A stretch of DNA of 16,808 nt from positions 1-16,808 of the forward strand of contig CAMPIH010000033.1 in assembly GCA_946886275.1 (NCBI GenBank). The letters are read 5' to 3'. Below are positions 6,090 to 12,884 of the stretch, in pieces. The position numbers and the translations under genes are program-made. The notes beneath the pieces are model-generated. The model searched no databases. It saw only the letters and a program-made list of their open reading frames with translations, and had not been told where the DNA came from. Each line of letters starts with the position of its first letter. The first letter of the stretch is position 1. This stretch comes from an uncultured Sphingosinicella sp. (lineage in GTDB: Bacteria > Pseudomonadota > Alphaproteobacteria > Sphingomonadales > Sphingomonadaceae).

Positions 6090-7085
6090 ATGCGGCCCAA
6101 CCTTCACCCGTCGCTCGTCAACGGCAGGTTCGGCGATCCGGCGGTCTATGTCGAAATCCTGCATCGGCCGGAGACCATCCTGTTCGATCTGGGCGACCTG
6201 ACGCCGCTCGGCACGCGGGATCTGCTGAGGATCGGCCATGTCTTCGTGTCGCACATGCACATGGACCATTTCATCGGCTTCGATCGCCTGCTCCGGGTCA
6301 ATGTCGGCCGGGAAAAGAGCATCTTCATGGTCGGTCCCAAGGGCTTCCGAGAGGCCGTCGGGCACAAATTGAAGGGCTATACCTGGGACCTGGTGGACCG
6401 GATCGAGTCCGATCTGGTGATCGACGCGATCGAGATCGCCGCGCCGCACTCGATCGAAGCGACTCGTTTTCGGCTGAAGTCCGCTTTCGACCCTGAGCCC
6501 ACGACTCCGCCGCCTTGGCGGCCGGGACTCATCCTCGACTGGCCGCACTTCGATCTGACCATCGCTATTCTCGAACATCATGGCGACAGCCTCGGCTTTG
6601 CCCTCCAGGAACCGATCCACGTTAACGTCTGGAAGAGCCGGCTCGATGAAAGGGGCCTTCCCACCGGGAAATGGCTTCAGGGGCTCAAGCACGCGGTTCG
6701 AGACGCCCTTCCGGATGAAACGCCGATCGCGACTCCCGATGGCGGATCGATCCCGCTCGGCTCGTTGCGCGATCTCGTCAGCGTCGAGCCCGGGCAGAAG
6801 CTGGTCTATGTCACCGACGTCGCCGACAATCTTTCGAACCGTGAGGCCATCCAGGCGCTGGCCCGGGATGCCGACATCCTGCTCATCGAGGCCAGCTTCG
6901 CCGAGGCGGATTCTGCTTTGGCGGCGCAGCGGGCCCATCTGACCACCCGGGCGGCCGGCGAGATGGCGCGGTCGGCCGGCGTTCGGCGGATCGAGCCGTT
7001 TCATTTCTCGCCGCGTTATCAGGATGCCGAGGAATCGATGCTCGCCGAGGTGGAAGCGGCCTTCGCCGGCCGACCAGCCCCATGA
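6090..7085 (+). CDS. RNase Z-like metallo-beta-lactamase-fold hydrolase
   Basis: A 331-residue cytoplasmic protein with no signal peptide. The zinc motif HMHMDH is at residues 55-60 (His55, His57, Asp59, His60). Further candidate ligands are His163/His164, Asp243 in VYVTDVADN, and His305 in PFHFSPRY, which matches the THFSxRY motif of RNase Z. This set places it in the RNase Z/ElaC branch. The canonical N-terminal glycine-rich loop is replaced by NGRFGDPAVYVEI, and an unusual Pro-rich segment (about 134-150) interrupts the middle, so it is unlikely to be the housekeeping tRNA 3'-processing enzyme. The substrate is unknown: RNA, DNA or a small ester are all possible. The ATG at 6090 is preferred over an upstream TTG at 6030, because homology-like sequence begins there. 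It is divergent from ku and ends 9 nt from the convergent Lrp-type gene. Confidence 0.85.
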   Translation: MRPNLHPSLVNGRFGDPAVYVEILHRPETILFDLGDLTPLGTRDLLRIGHVFVSHMHMDHFIGFDRLLRVNVGREKSIFMVGPKGFREAVGHKLKGYTWDLVDRIESDLVIDAIEIAAPHSIEATRFRLKSAFDPEPTTPPPWRPGLILDWPHFDLTIAILEHHGDSLGFALQEPIHVNVWKSRLDERGLPTGKWLQGLKHAVRDALPDETPIATPDGGSIPLGSLRDLVSVEPGQKLVYVTDVADNLSNREAIQALARDADILLIEASFAEADSALAAQRAHLTTRAAGEMARSAGVRRIEPFHFSPRYQDAEESMLAEVEAAFAGRPAP

Positions 7086-7094
7086 CCCGCTCGC

Positions 7095-7556
7095 CTAGAC
7101 GGGTATTTCGGTCGTGTATTTGACCTGGCGGAGGGCGAAGTTGGAGGCCGCGTTGGCGACGCTCGGGTGGGCGAGCACGCCCTGGCGACTGAAGCGATCA
7201 TAATCGTCCACGTCGCGAACGGCGATCCGGAGGAGATAATCCCATTCGCCCGACATGGCGTAGCATTCAACGATCTCGTCGCGGGACTGGATGAACTGTT
7301 CGAAATCGGCTCGGGCCTCGACCGTCTGACGGCGCATCCGCACCTGGCACAGGACGTTGACGCTCCGTCCAAGCCGCTCCGCATTGGCGAGGCGAACGGT
7401 CGCGCCGAGCACGCCTTCCTTCTCGAGATTGCGTACCCGCCGCCAGACCGAAGCCGCCGACGCGCCGACCCGCTCGGCGAGCGCGGCCTGGCTCAATCCG
7501 GCGTCGCGCTGGAGCTCCCGAACGATTCGGCGGTCAATCTCGTCGAGGTGAAACAT
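7095..7556 (-). CDS. Lrp/AsnC-family transcriptional regulator
   Basis: A 153-residue protein of standard Lrp length. The N-terminal helix-turn-helix is LSQAALAERVGASAASVWRRV (about 21-41), preceded by LDEIDRRIVRELQRD. The C-terminal RAM/ligand-binding domain contains the typical VECYAMSGEWDYLLRIAVRDVDDYDRF segment (about 97-122). Such proteins form octamers or dimers and sense amino acids. It is divergent from an aminotransferase-dehydrogenase operon, the usual arrangement for a local regulator of amino-acid catabolism. It is therefore predicted to control itself and that operon in response to the amino acid degraded. A dyad between its -35 and -10 is a candidate operator. The ATG at 7556 has an AGGGAA only 2 nt upstream, which is closer than usual; a further GGAAA lies about 10 nt away. 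Confidence 0.93.
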   Translation of the reverse strand: MFHLDEIDRRIVRELQRDAGLSQAALAERVGASAASVWRRVRNLEKEGVLGATVRLANAERLGRSVNVLCQVRMRRQTVEARADFEQFIQSRDEIVECYAMSGEWDYLLRIAVRDVDDYDRFSRQGVLAHPSVANAASNFALRQVKYTTEIPV

Positions 7557-7570
7557 ATTCCCTGGGTTTC

Positions 7571-7599
7571 CGCATAAAGTGAAACAGTCGTTTCATCAA
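7571..7599 (-). promoter_or_regulatory. Candidate promoter of the Lrp-type regulator
   Basis: On the minus strand TTGATG (7599-7594) and TATGCG (7576-7571) are 17 bp apart. The -35 matches 4 of 6 consensus bases and the -10 matches 3 of 6. The predicted start is close to 7564, giving a very short leader. The spacer is occupied by the TGAAAC-N4-GTTTCA dyad. Confidence 0.35.
7580..7595. promoter_or_regulatory. Dyad TGAAAC-N4-GTTTCA, candidate Lrp-type operator
   Basis: A perfect 6-bp inverted repeat with a 4-bp centre lies in the 120-bp divergent region. It overlaps the likely spacer of the regulator promoter and is about 80 bp upstream of the aminotransferase start. Lrp/AsnC sites are typically about 15-bp imperfect palindromes, so size and location fit autoregulation plus control of the operon. 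Confidence 0.5.
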
Positions 7600-7666
7600 T
7601 GCGCGATTTTGCGCTTAGTCTGACGAGCAATTCGACGCGTCCTTGTTGTAAGGCTAGGTCCGTAAC

Positions 7667-7672
7667 AGGAGG
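7667..7672 (+). promoter_or_regulatory. Ribosome-binding site that fixes the aminotransferase start
   Basis: A perfect AGGAGG lies 4 nt before the ATG at 7677. No comparable site precedes the in-frame upstream start at 7599. Confidence 0.75.
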
Positions 7673-7676
7673 CGCT

Positions 7677-8885
7677 ATGCAACAGGGATTGGGGGCGAGC
7701 GATCGCCCGATGCTGCTCGATAATCTCGAAGAACAGCCGTCGGACAGCCTGATCGCTCTGATCGCTCTCGCCAATGGTGACCCTCGCCCCGAAAAGATCG
7801 ACGTCGGCGTCGGCGTCTATCGCGATGCCGCCGGCAACACGCCGATCCTCAAGAGCGTCAAGGCGGCCGAGCGGATCCTGCTCGAGACCCAGGAGACCAA
7901 ATCCTATCTCGGATCCCAGGGGGATTCCCGCTTCGTCGAGCTGATCAAGGGGCTCGTCTTCGGTGACGAAGCCGCGGCGGACGACCGCATCGTCGGGGTC
8001 CAGACGCCCGGCGGCTGCGGCGCCCTCAGGCTCGGGGCCGAGCTCGTCGCCAAGGCCAATCCCGACGCCCGGATCCTGGTCGGCGAGCCGACCTGGCCCA
8101 ACCACGCCCCGCTGATCGGCTGCGCCGGTGTCGAGATGCTGTCTTACCCTTATTATGCGAAGGACAGCCGGACGGTCTGCTTCGACCAGATGATGGACTC
8201 GCTCGCCACCGCTCGGCCAGGCGATCTCGTCCTGCTTCACGGCTGCTGCCATAATCCGACCGGCGCCGATCTCGATCTCGATCAGTGGCGCGACGTCGCC
8301 GATGTGATCGGGCGTCGGGGTCTCGTGCCCTTCGTCGACCTCGCCTATCAGGGTTTCGGCCGGGGACTCGAAAGCGATGCCGCCGGCGCCCGAATGGTCA
8401 TCGAGGCGGCCGAAGAGGCGATCCTCGCCCAGAGCTGCGACAAGAATTTCAGTTGCTATCGCGAGCGGACGGGAAGCCTGTTCGTCAAGGCGTCGAGCGC
8501 CCGCGGCGCTCAGGTTGCCCTGGGCAATCTCCTGTCGCTGGCCAGGACGATGTGGTCGATGCCGCCCGACCATGGCGCGGCGGTGGCCCGGATCATCCTC
8601 GACGATGCCCAGCTTCGGCCGCAATGGCAGGCCGAAGTTGAGGCGATGGGCGAACGGATCCGCTCGCTTCGTTCGCGGCTGGCGTCGATCGACCCGCGGC
8701 TGGCCTATATCGAGGACCAGTTCGGCATGTTCTCGATGCTTCCGCTGACTCCGGCGCAGGTGATGGAGCTGCGCGCCGAGCGCGGGATCTACATGGCCAA
8801 TTCCGGACGCTTCAACGTCGTCGGCCTGTCGGACGAGAGCGTCGACCGCTTCGCCGCGGCGGTGCTGGAGAAGATCGATGGCTGA
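7677..8885 (+). CDS. Class I aminotransferase, aspartate/aromatic (AspC/TyrB) type
   Basis: A 402-residue PLP enzyme that moves an amino group between an amino acid and a 2-oxoacid. Markers of the Ia subgroup are Trp140 in EPTWPNH, Asn193 in CCHNPTG, Asp221 in VDLAYQGFG (pyridine N contact), the Schiff-base lysine Lys256 in SCDKNFSCYRERTG, Arg264 (phosphate), and a C-terminal Arg in SGRFNVVGL that binds the substrate carboxylate. The ATG at 7677 is used because AGGAGG (7667-7672) precedes it; the longer frame-open extension to 7599 would run through the regulatory dyad. The gene heads an operon with E1 (8-bp overlap) and E2. Its product would supply the 2-oxoacid for them. Sequence alone cannot separate aspartate from phenylalanine/tyrosine preference. 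Context favours a catabolic aromatic or broad-range role. Confidence 0.93.
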   Translation: MQQGLGASDRPMLLDNLEEQPSDSLIALIALANGDPRPEKIDVGVGVYRDAAGNTPILKSVKAAERILLETQETKSYLGSQGDSRFVELIKGLVFGDEAAADDRIVGVQTPGGCGALRLGAELVAKANPDARILVGEPTWPNHAPLIGCAGVEMLSYPYYAKDSRTVCFDQMMDSLATARPGDLVLLHGCCHNPTGADLDLDQWRDVADVIGRRGLVPFVDLAYQGFGRGLESDAAGARMVIEAAEEAILAQSCDKNFSCYRERTGSLFVKASSARGAQVALGNLLSLARTMWSMPPDHGAAVARIILDDAQLRPQWQAEVEAMGERIRSLRSRLASIDPRLAYIEDQFGMFSMLPLTPAQVMELRAERGIYMANSGRFNVVGLSDESVDRFAAAVLEKIDG

Positions 8886-10962
8886 GGCGAGTGCCAAGTC
8901 GCGGCCGAGCCGGAGCAACGCCCCCGATCCCGCCTTCGACTGGCGCCGGATCGCCTATCTGGTCCATGTCAGCCGGGCGATGGACCGTCTCGAGGAGGAG
9001 CGGCTCGTTCCCGAGCGCAAGGTCCTCTACCAGTTCAGCGCCCGAGGCCACGACATGGCCCAGATCATGCTCGGAAGCCGGCTCACCGACCGTCATGACG
9101 GCGCCGGCGGCTATTATCGCTCGAGGCCGCTGCTGCTGGCGCTCGGAGTCGATCTCGCAGATGCTCTCGGCTCCGGCATGGGGCGCGCCGGGGGCTATTC
9201 CGACGGCCGCGATATCGGAGTCGTCTTCAACTATCCCAATCCGGATGGTTGTCCGGCGCTGCCCATGTCCGGGGGCGTCGGCGCCCAATATACGCCGACG
9301 GCCGGCTGGGCTCAGGCGATCGAATATTATCACCGTGTGCTCGGCGATGAATCCTACCGGCAGGCGATCGCGGTGGTGCTCGGCGGCGACGCGTCCTGCG
9401 CGACCAACGGTTTCTGGTCGGCGCTGACGATCGCGACGACACAGAAGCTGCCGATGCTCTTCCTCATCGAGGATAATCAGTACGGAATCTCGGTCCCTTC
9501 CAGCTTCCAGACCCCCGGCGGCGATATCGCCGCCAACCTCGCCAGCTTCGCCAATCTCGAGATCTTCTCCGGCGACGGCACCGAACCCGCCGAGGCGGCG
9601 AGACTGATCGACGCGGCTCTGGCGCATGTCCGCGGCCGCAACGGGCCGGCCCTGCTCCGGCTCAGCGTGCCCCGACTCCAGGGACACAGCTTCCAGGATA
9701 CGCAGACCTACAAGTCGCCCGAATTCGTCCAGTCGGAATGGGCGCGCGACCCGCTTCCGAAGCTCAAATCCTATCTGGTCGGCTCCCTGCTCGAAGACGG
9801 CGAATGGGACTCGATCGCCGACGACGCCCAGGCCGCGGTCGAGGCCGCGCTCGAGCAAGCCGAGCAGCGCGGAATCGCCGATCCGGAGACGGTCACGGCC
9901 AATGTCTTCTACGAAGGCGACATGCAGCTTCGCGGCGGTCAGTGGACCAAGGGCCACAAGGCGCCGAAATCGACCGAGGCGCCTCGGCCCGAAGGCCAGC
10001 GGATCAACATGGTCACGGCGATCCGCCGAACCCTCGACCACGAGCTCGAGATCAATCCGAGGGTGCTGCTGTTCGGCGAGGATATCGGCCCGAAAGGCGG
10101 AGTCCATGCCGTGACTCTCGGGCTACAGGACAAGTTCGGAGTCGATCGGGTGTTCGACACCAGCCTGTCCGAGGAAGGCATCATCGGCCGAGCCGTCGGA
10201 ATGGCGCTCGCCGGCCTGATGCCGGTGCCGGAAATCCAGTTCCGCAAATATGCCGAGCCCGCGCTCGAGCAGATCAACGATTGCGGAACGATGCGCTGGC
10301 GAACGAACAATCGGTTCGCGGCGCCGATGGTGCTTCGAATGCCGGTCGGCTTCTTCAAGTGCGGCGATCCCTGGCACAGCCAGACCAACGAGGTGCAGTT
10401 CGTGCATAACCCGGGCTGGCTGGTGGCGGCGCCGAGCAATGCCGAGGACGCCGTCGGCCTGCTTCGCTCGGCCCTTCGCGGCAACGATCCGACCGTCTTC
10501 CTCGAGCATCGGGCGATGCTCGACGACAGCTGGGCGAGGCGGCCCTATCCCGGCGACGATTATGTGCTCCCGTTCGGCCGGGCGAAGAAGACGAGGGAGG
10601 GCGACGACATCACGATCGTCACCTGGGGCGCGATGGTGCCGCGCTGCGAGGAAGCCGCGGCCGGAATCTCCGCCGACGTCATCGATCTTCGCACCCTTGT
10701 GCCGTGGGACAAGGAAACGGTGCTCGACTCGGTCCGGCGGACCCGGCGCTGCCTCATCGTCCACGAGGATTTGAAAAGCGGGGGCTTCGGCGCCGAGATC
10801 GCCGCGATCGTCGTCGACGAGGCGTTCCTCGACCTCGACGCGCCGGTGGCGCGGGTGACGATGCCCGATATTCCAAGCCCGCATAATCCGGTGCTGCTGG
10901 ACTGGGCGGTGCCTTCGGTAGCGAAGATCCGCGCCAGGATCGAAGAGCTGGTGGGGTTCTGA
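8878..10962 (+). CDS. Fused alpha-beta 2-oxoacid dehydrogenase E1 (branched-chain type)
   Basis: A 694-residue thiamine-diphosphate enzyme that decarboxylates a 2-oxoacid and transfers the acyl group to the lipoyl arm of E2. Residues about 20-350 are the E1 alpha part. The ThDP/Mg site is GGDAS (169-173) with EDNQYG (198-203), spaced as in the GDG-x(25-30)-N motif, and a phospho-loop-like RLQGHSFQD is at 266-274. A Pro/Lys-rich linker (about 355-372) joins it to the E1 beta part (372-694), with LLFGEDIG (397-404), EIQFRKYAEPALEQI (452-466) and the branched-chain-type HSQTNE (500-505). Alpha and beta subunits are usually separate; here they are one chain. The start overlaps the aminotransferase end by 8 bp with GGAG 7 nt upstream. 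The 2-oxoacid could be branched-chain or aryl. The context leaves both open. Confidence 0.93.
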   Translation: MAEASAKSRPSRSNAPDPAFDWRRIAYLVHVSRAMDRLEEERLVPERKVLYQFSARGHDMAQIMLGSRLTDRHDGAGGYYRSRPLLLALGVDLADALGSGMGRAGGYSDGRDIGVVFNYPNPDGCPALPMSGGVGAQYTPTAGWAQAIEYYHRVLGDESYRQAIAVVLGGDASCATNGFWSALTIATTQKLPMLFLIEDNQYGISVPSSFQTPGGDIAANLASFANLEIFSGDGTEPAEAARLIDAALAHVRGRNGPALLRLSVPRLQGHSFQDTQTYKSPEFVQSEWARDPLPKLKSYLVGSLLEDGEWDSIADDAQAAVEAALEQAEQRGIADPETVTANVFYEGDMQLRGGQWTKGHKAPKSTEAPRPEGQRINMVTAIRRTLDHELEINPRVLLFGEDIGPKGGVHAVTLGLQDKFGVDRVFDTSLSEEGIIGRAVGMALAGLMPVPEIQFRKYAEPALEQINDCGTMRWRTNNRFAAPMVLRMPVGFFKCGDPWHSQTNEVQFVHNPGWLVAAPSNAEDAVGLLRSALRGNDPTVFLEHRAMLDDSWARRPYPGDDYVLPFGRAKKTREGDDITIVTWGAMVPRCEEAAAGISADVIDLRTLVPWDKETVLDSVRRTRRCLIVHEDLKSGGFGAEIAAIVVDEAFLDLDAPVARVTMPDIPSPHNPVLLDWAVPSVAKIRARIEELVGF

Positions 10963-10964
10963 AG

Positions 10965-12242
10965 ATGATCGACGTCAGGGTTCCTGAGGAGCAGGAAGGC
11001 ACCAAGGCGGTGGTCCGCGCCTGGCTGAGGCAGGTCGGCGATCGAGTCGAGGAGCATGATCCCCTGGTCGAGCTCGAGACCGACAAGGTCACCATGGAAG
11101 TACCGGCGCCGGCGGCGGGTATCCTTCGCGAGATCCTGATTCACAGCGACGAAGATGCGACGCCCGGGGCGGTGCTCGGTCGGATCGCGCCCGCCGCGGA
11201 CGTCACCCCCGAATCTCCGCCGATCGACCTGCAGGGTCGGGATCGGGAGGAAGCGCGGGAGGCACGCCGGGATCGCGGCGCCGCGATTCCCCGGGCGGAT
11301 TCAGTCTCCAATCCCGCCGGCTCGGGTCCGGTGCAGGAGACCCGGCTTTCGCCTTCGGTGAAGCGGGCGATCCTCCAGCACGATCTCGATCCGAGCAGGA
11401 TCCAGGGGACGGGGCGGGGCGGCCGGATCACCCGCGCCGACGTCGACCGCGCGGTCGAGGAGGCCACCCGTGTCGGCAAGGTCGCCGAGGGGATCATCCC
11501 CGCCGCGACCCTTTCCCAAGCTTCGCCAGGTGCCGGCGACATTCGGTCCCATTCGGTCCCACACGACCGGATGCGCCTGACGATCGCCGAGAACATGCAT
11601 CGTTCGGTGACCGAGGCGCCCCATGTCACCGCCGTCTTCGAAGCGGATTTCAGCGCGATCGCCGCGCATCGCGAGAAGCACAAGGCGGCCTGGGCGAAGA
11701 AGGGCGTCAAGCTGACCTATACCGCCTATCTCGTCGCCGCTGCGGCCGAGGCGATGAAGGTGGCGCCGGCGATCAACAGCCGCTGGCACGACGACCGGCT
11801 GGAGCTGTTCGACGACATCAATATCGGCGTTGGCACCGCGCTCGGCACAAAGGGCCTGATCGTCCCAGTGATCCGCAAGGTCCAGGAGCTGTCGCTCAAG
11901 GGGATCGCCGCCCAGCTCGACCAGCTCACCGAGAAAGCGCGCGCCGAGAAGCTCGTCGCCGCCGAGATCAAGGGCGGCACCTTCACCATCTCCAATCACG
12001 GCGTCTCCGGATCGCTGTTCGCCGCGCCGATCATCATCAACCAGCCGCAATCGGCGATCCTGGGCGTCGGCAAGCTGGAGAAGAGGGTGGTCGTCCGCGA
12101 GGTCGGCGGGGTCGACACGATCCAGATCCGCCCGATGGCCTATGTCTCGCTGACCATCGACCATCGAGTGGTCGACGGGCATCAGACCAATGCCTGGCTT
12201 ACCCGCTTCGTCGAACTGCTGGAATCCTGGCCGTCCGACTAG
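10965..12242 (+). CDS. Dihydrolipoamide acyltransferase E2 of 2-oxoacid dehydrogenase
   Basis: A 425-residue core subunit that accepts the acyl group on its swinging lipoyl arm and passes it to CoA. One N-terminal lipoyl domain is at about 1-77, with the lipoylated Lys41 in ETDKVTMEV. A charged linker follows (about 80-125), then the peripheral subunit-binding domain (about 126-165, SPSVKRAILQHDLDPSRIQGTGRGGRITRADV). A second linker leads to the catalytic domain (about 195-425) ending in HRVVDG (His400, Asp404). A TISNHG motif is at 341-346. It starts 2 nt after the E1 stop, so it is co-transcribed. The lipoyl and catalytic motifs suit a branched-chain or broad-range E2, not a 2-oxoglutarate or pyruvate specialist with certainty. 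No E3 gene follows; E3 must be shared from another locus. Confidence 0.95.
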   Translation: MIDVRVPEEQEGTKAVVRAWLRQVGDRVEEHDPLVELETDKVTMEVPAPAAGILREILIHSDEDATPGAVLGRIAPAADVTPESPPIDLQGRDREEAREARRDRGAAIPRADSVSNPAGSGPVQETRLSPSVKRAILQHDLDPSRIQGTGRGGRITRADVDRAVEEATRVGKVAEGIIPAATLSQASPGAGDIRSHSVPHDRMRLTIAENMHRSVTEAPHVTAVFEADFSAIAAHREKHKAAWAKKGVKLTYTAYLVAAAAEAMKVAPAINSRWHDDRLELFDDINIGVGTALGTKGLIVPVIRKVQELSLKGIAAQLDQLTEKARAEKLVAAEIKGGTFTISNHGVSGSLFAAPIIINQPQSAILGVGKLEKRVVVREVGGVDTIQIRPMAYVSLTIDHRVVDGHQTNAWLTRFVELLESWPSD

Positions 12243-12326
12243 CCGATCCCGGCCCAGCACCGCGAAGCGAGCCGGACCTTTCACGTTATTCCAGGGCGGA
12301 AGCGGGGCGGCGACCCCTGCCGGAAT

Positions 12327-12770
12327 TCAGCCTTCCTGCGACTGATTGTGCTGACTTCCGGGAGCGGTGACTCCGTCGAGCGCGACCTGGGCGGCCTCTT
12401 CGTGATCGGAACGGCTGAGATCACCGAGAGAGACGATTCCCACCAGGCGATTGTTCTCGCGGCTCATCACGGGGAAGCGGCGTACCTGCTTATCGCTCAT
12501 CCGGGTCGCAACTTCCTTGATCTCGTCATCGTCGTAGCAAAAATCGACATGGTCGGTCATCGCCTCGCGGACCGGGCTGTCGGGGCCTCGGCCCTGGGCG
12601 ACGGCGCGAACGGCGATGTCGCGGTCGGTGAGCATCCCGATCACGCGGTCGCCGTCGCAGACCGGCATCGACCCGGCGTCGGCGCTGAGCATGAACTGGG
12701 CCGCTTCGCGGATCGGCTGGTCCGGCCTCACGACCTGGACGTCGCGGGACATGCATTCGGCGATTTTCAT
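12327..12770 (-). CDS. Two-CBS-domain protein
   Basis: A 147-residue soluble protein made of a tandem CBS (Bateman) module and little else. CBS1 spans about 1-60 (VQVVRPDQPIREAAQFMLSADAGSMPVCDGDRVIGMLTDRDIA) and CBS2 about 68-125, ending RLVGIVSLGDLSR. The C-terminal 20 residues are polar and Gln/Ser-rich. Such stand-alone modules bind adenosine ligands (AMP, ATP, NADH and similar) and are often stress induced; the partner is not evident here. The ATG at 12770 is supported by AGGAGAG (12776-12782) 5 nt upstream. The gene is convergent with the E2 gene and has its own candidate promoter (12801-12825), so it is probably separate from phyH upstream. The family is certain; the role is unknown. 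Confidence 0.92.
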   Translation of the reverse strand: MKIAECMSRDVQVVRPDQPIREAAQFMLSADAGSMPVCDGDRVIGMLTDRDIAVRAVAQGRGPDSPVREAMTDHVDFCYDDDEIKEVATRMSDKQVRRFPVMSRENNRLVGIVSLGDLSRSDHEEAAQVALDGVTAPGSQHNQSQEG

Positions 12771-12800
12771 GGCGGCTCTCCTGCTTGGGTCTGCCGGGTC

Positions 12801-12825
12801 AACAGACCGCAGGTCTGTGCGTTCC
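12801..12825 (-). promoter_or_regulatory. GGAAC-N17-GTT (EcfG-like) promoter with internal palindrome, for the CBS gene
   Basis: On the minus strand GGAAC (12825-12821), 17 bp, then GTT (12803-12801) match the core general-stress promoter. Transcription would begin near 12793, a leader of about 23 nt before the CBS ATG. The spacer contains a perfect palindrome ACAGACC-TGC-GGTCTGT (12802-12818), which could be an operator or a chance dyad. Confidence 0.5.
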
Positions 12826-12884
12826 TCGGCTCGTCCGGGCCCGCTCTGACCTCGGCGCGATTGCCCTGCTCGACGGTCTTCCAG

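Noticed and set aside
7599..7676. Longer aminotransferase start
   Set aside because: It has no Shine-Dalgarno, a non-conserved Cys/Ser/Arg-rich translation, and overlaps the -35 region of the regulator. AGGAGG precedes the later ATG.
7596..8918. Long minus-strand open frame opposite the aminotransferase
   Set aside because: The plus-strand frame encodes a full class I aminotransferase with its Schiff-base lysine. The antisense frame has no recognisable motif and runs through the intergenic regulatory dyad.
12290..12326. Possible terminator between E2 and the CBS gene (GGGG-N6-CCCC)
   Set aside because: The stem is only 4 bp with no T-run; not distinguishable from background in GC-rich DNA.
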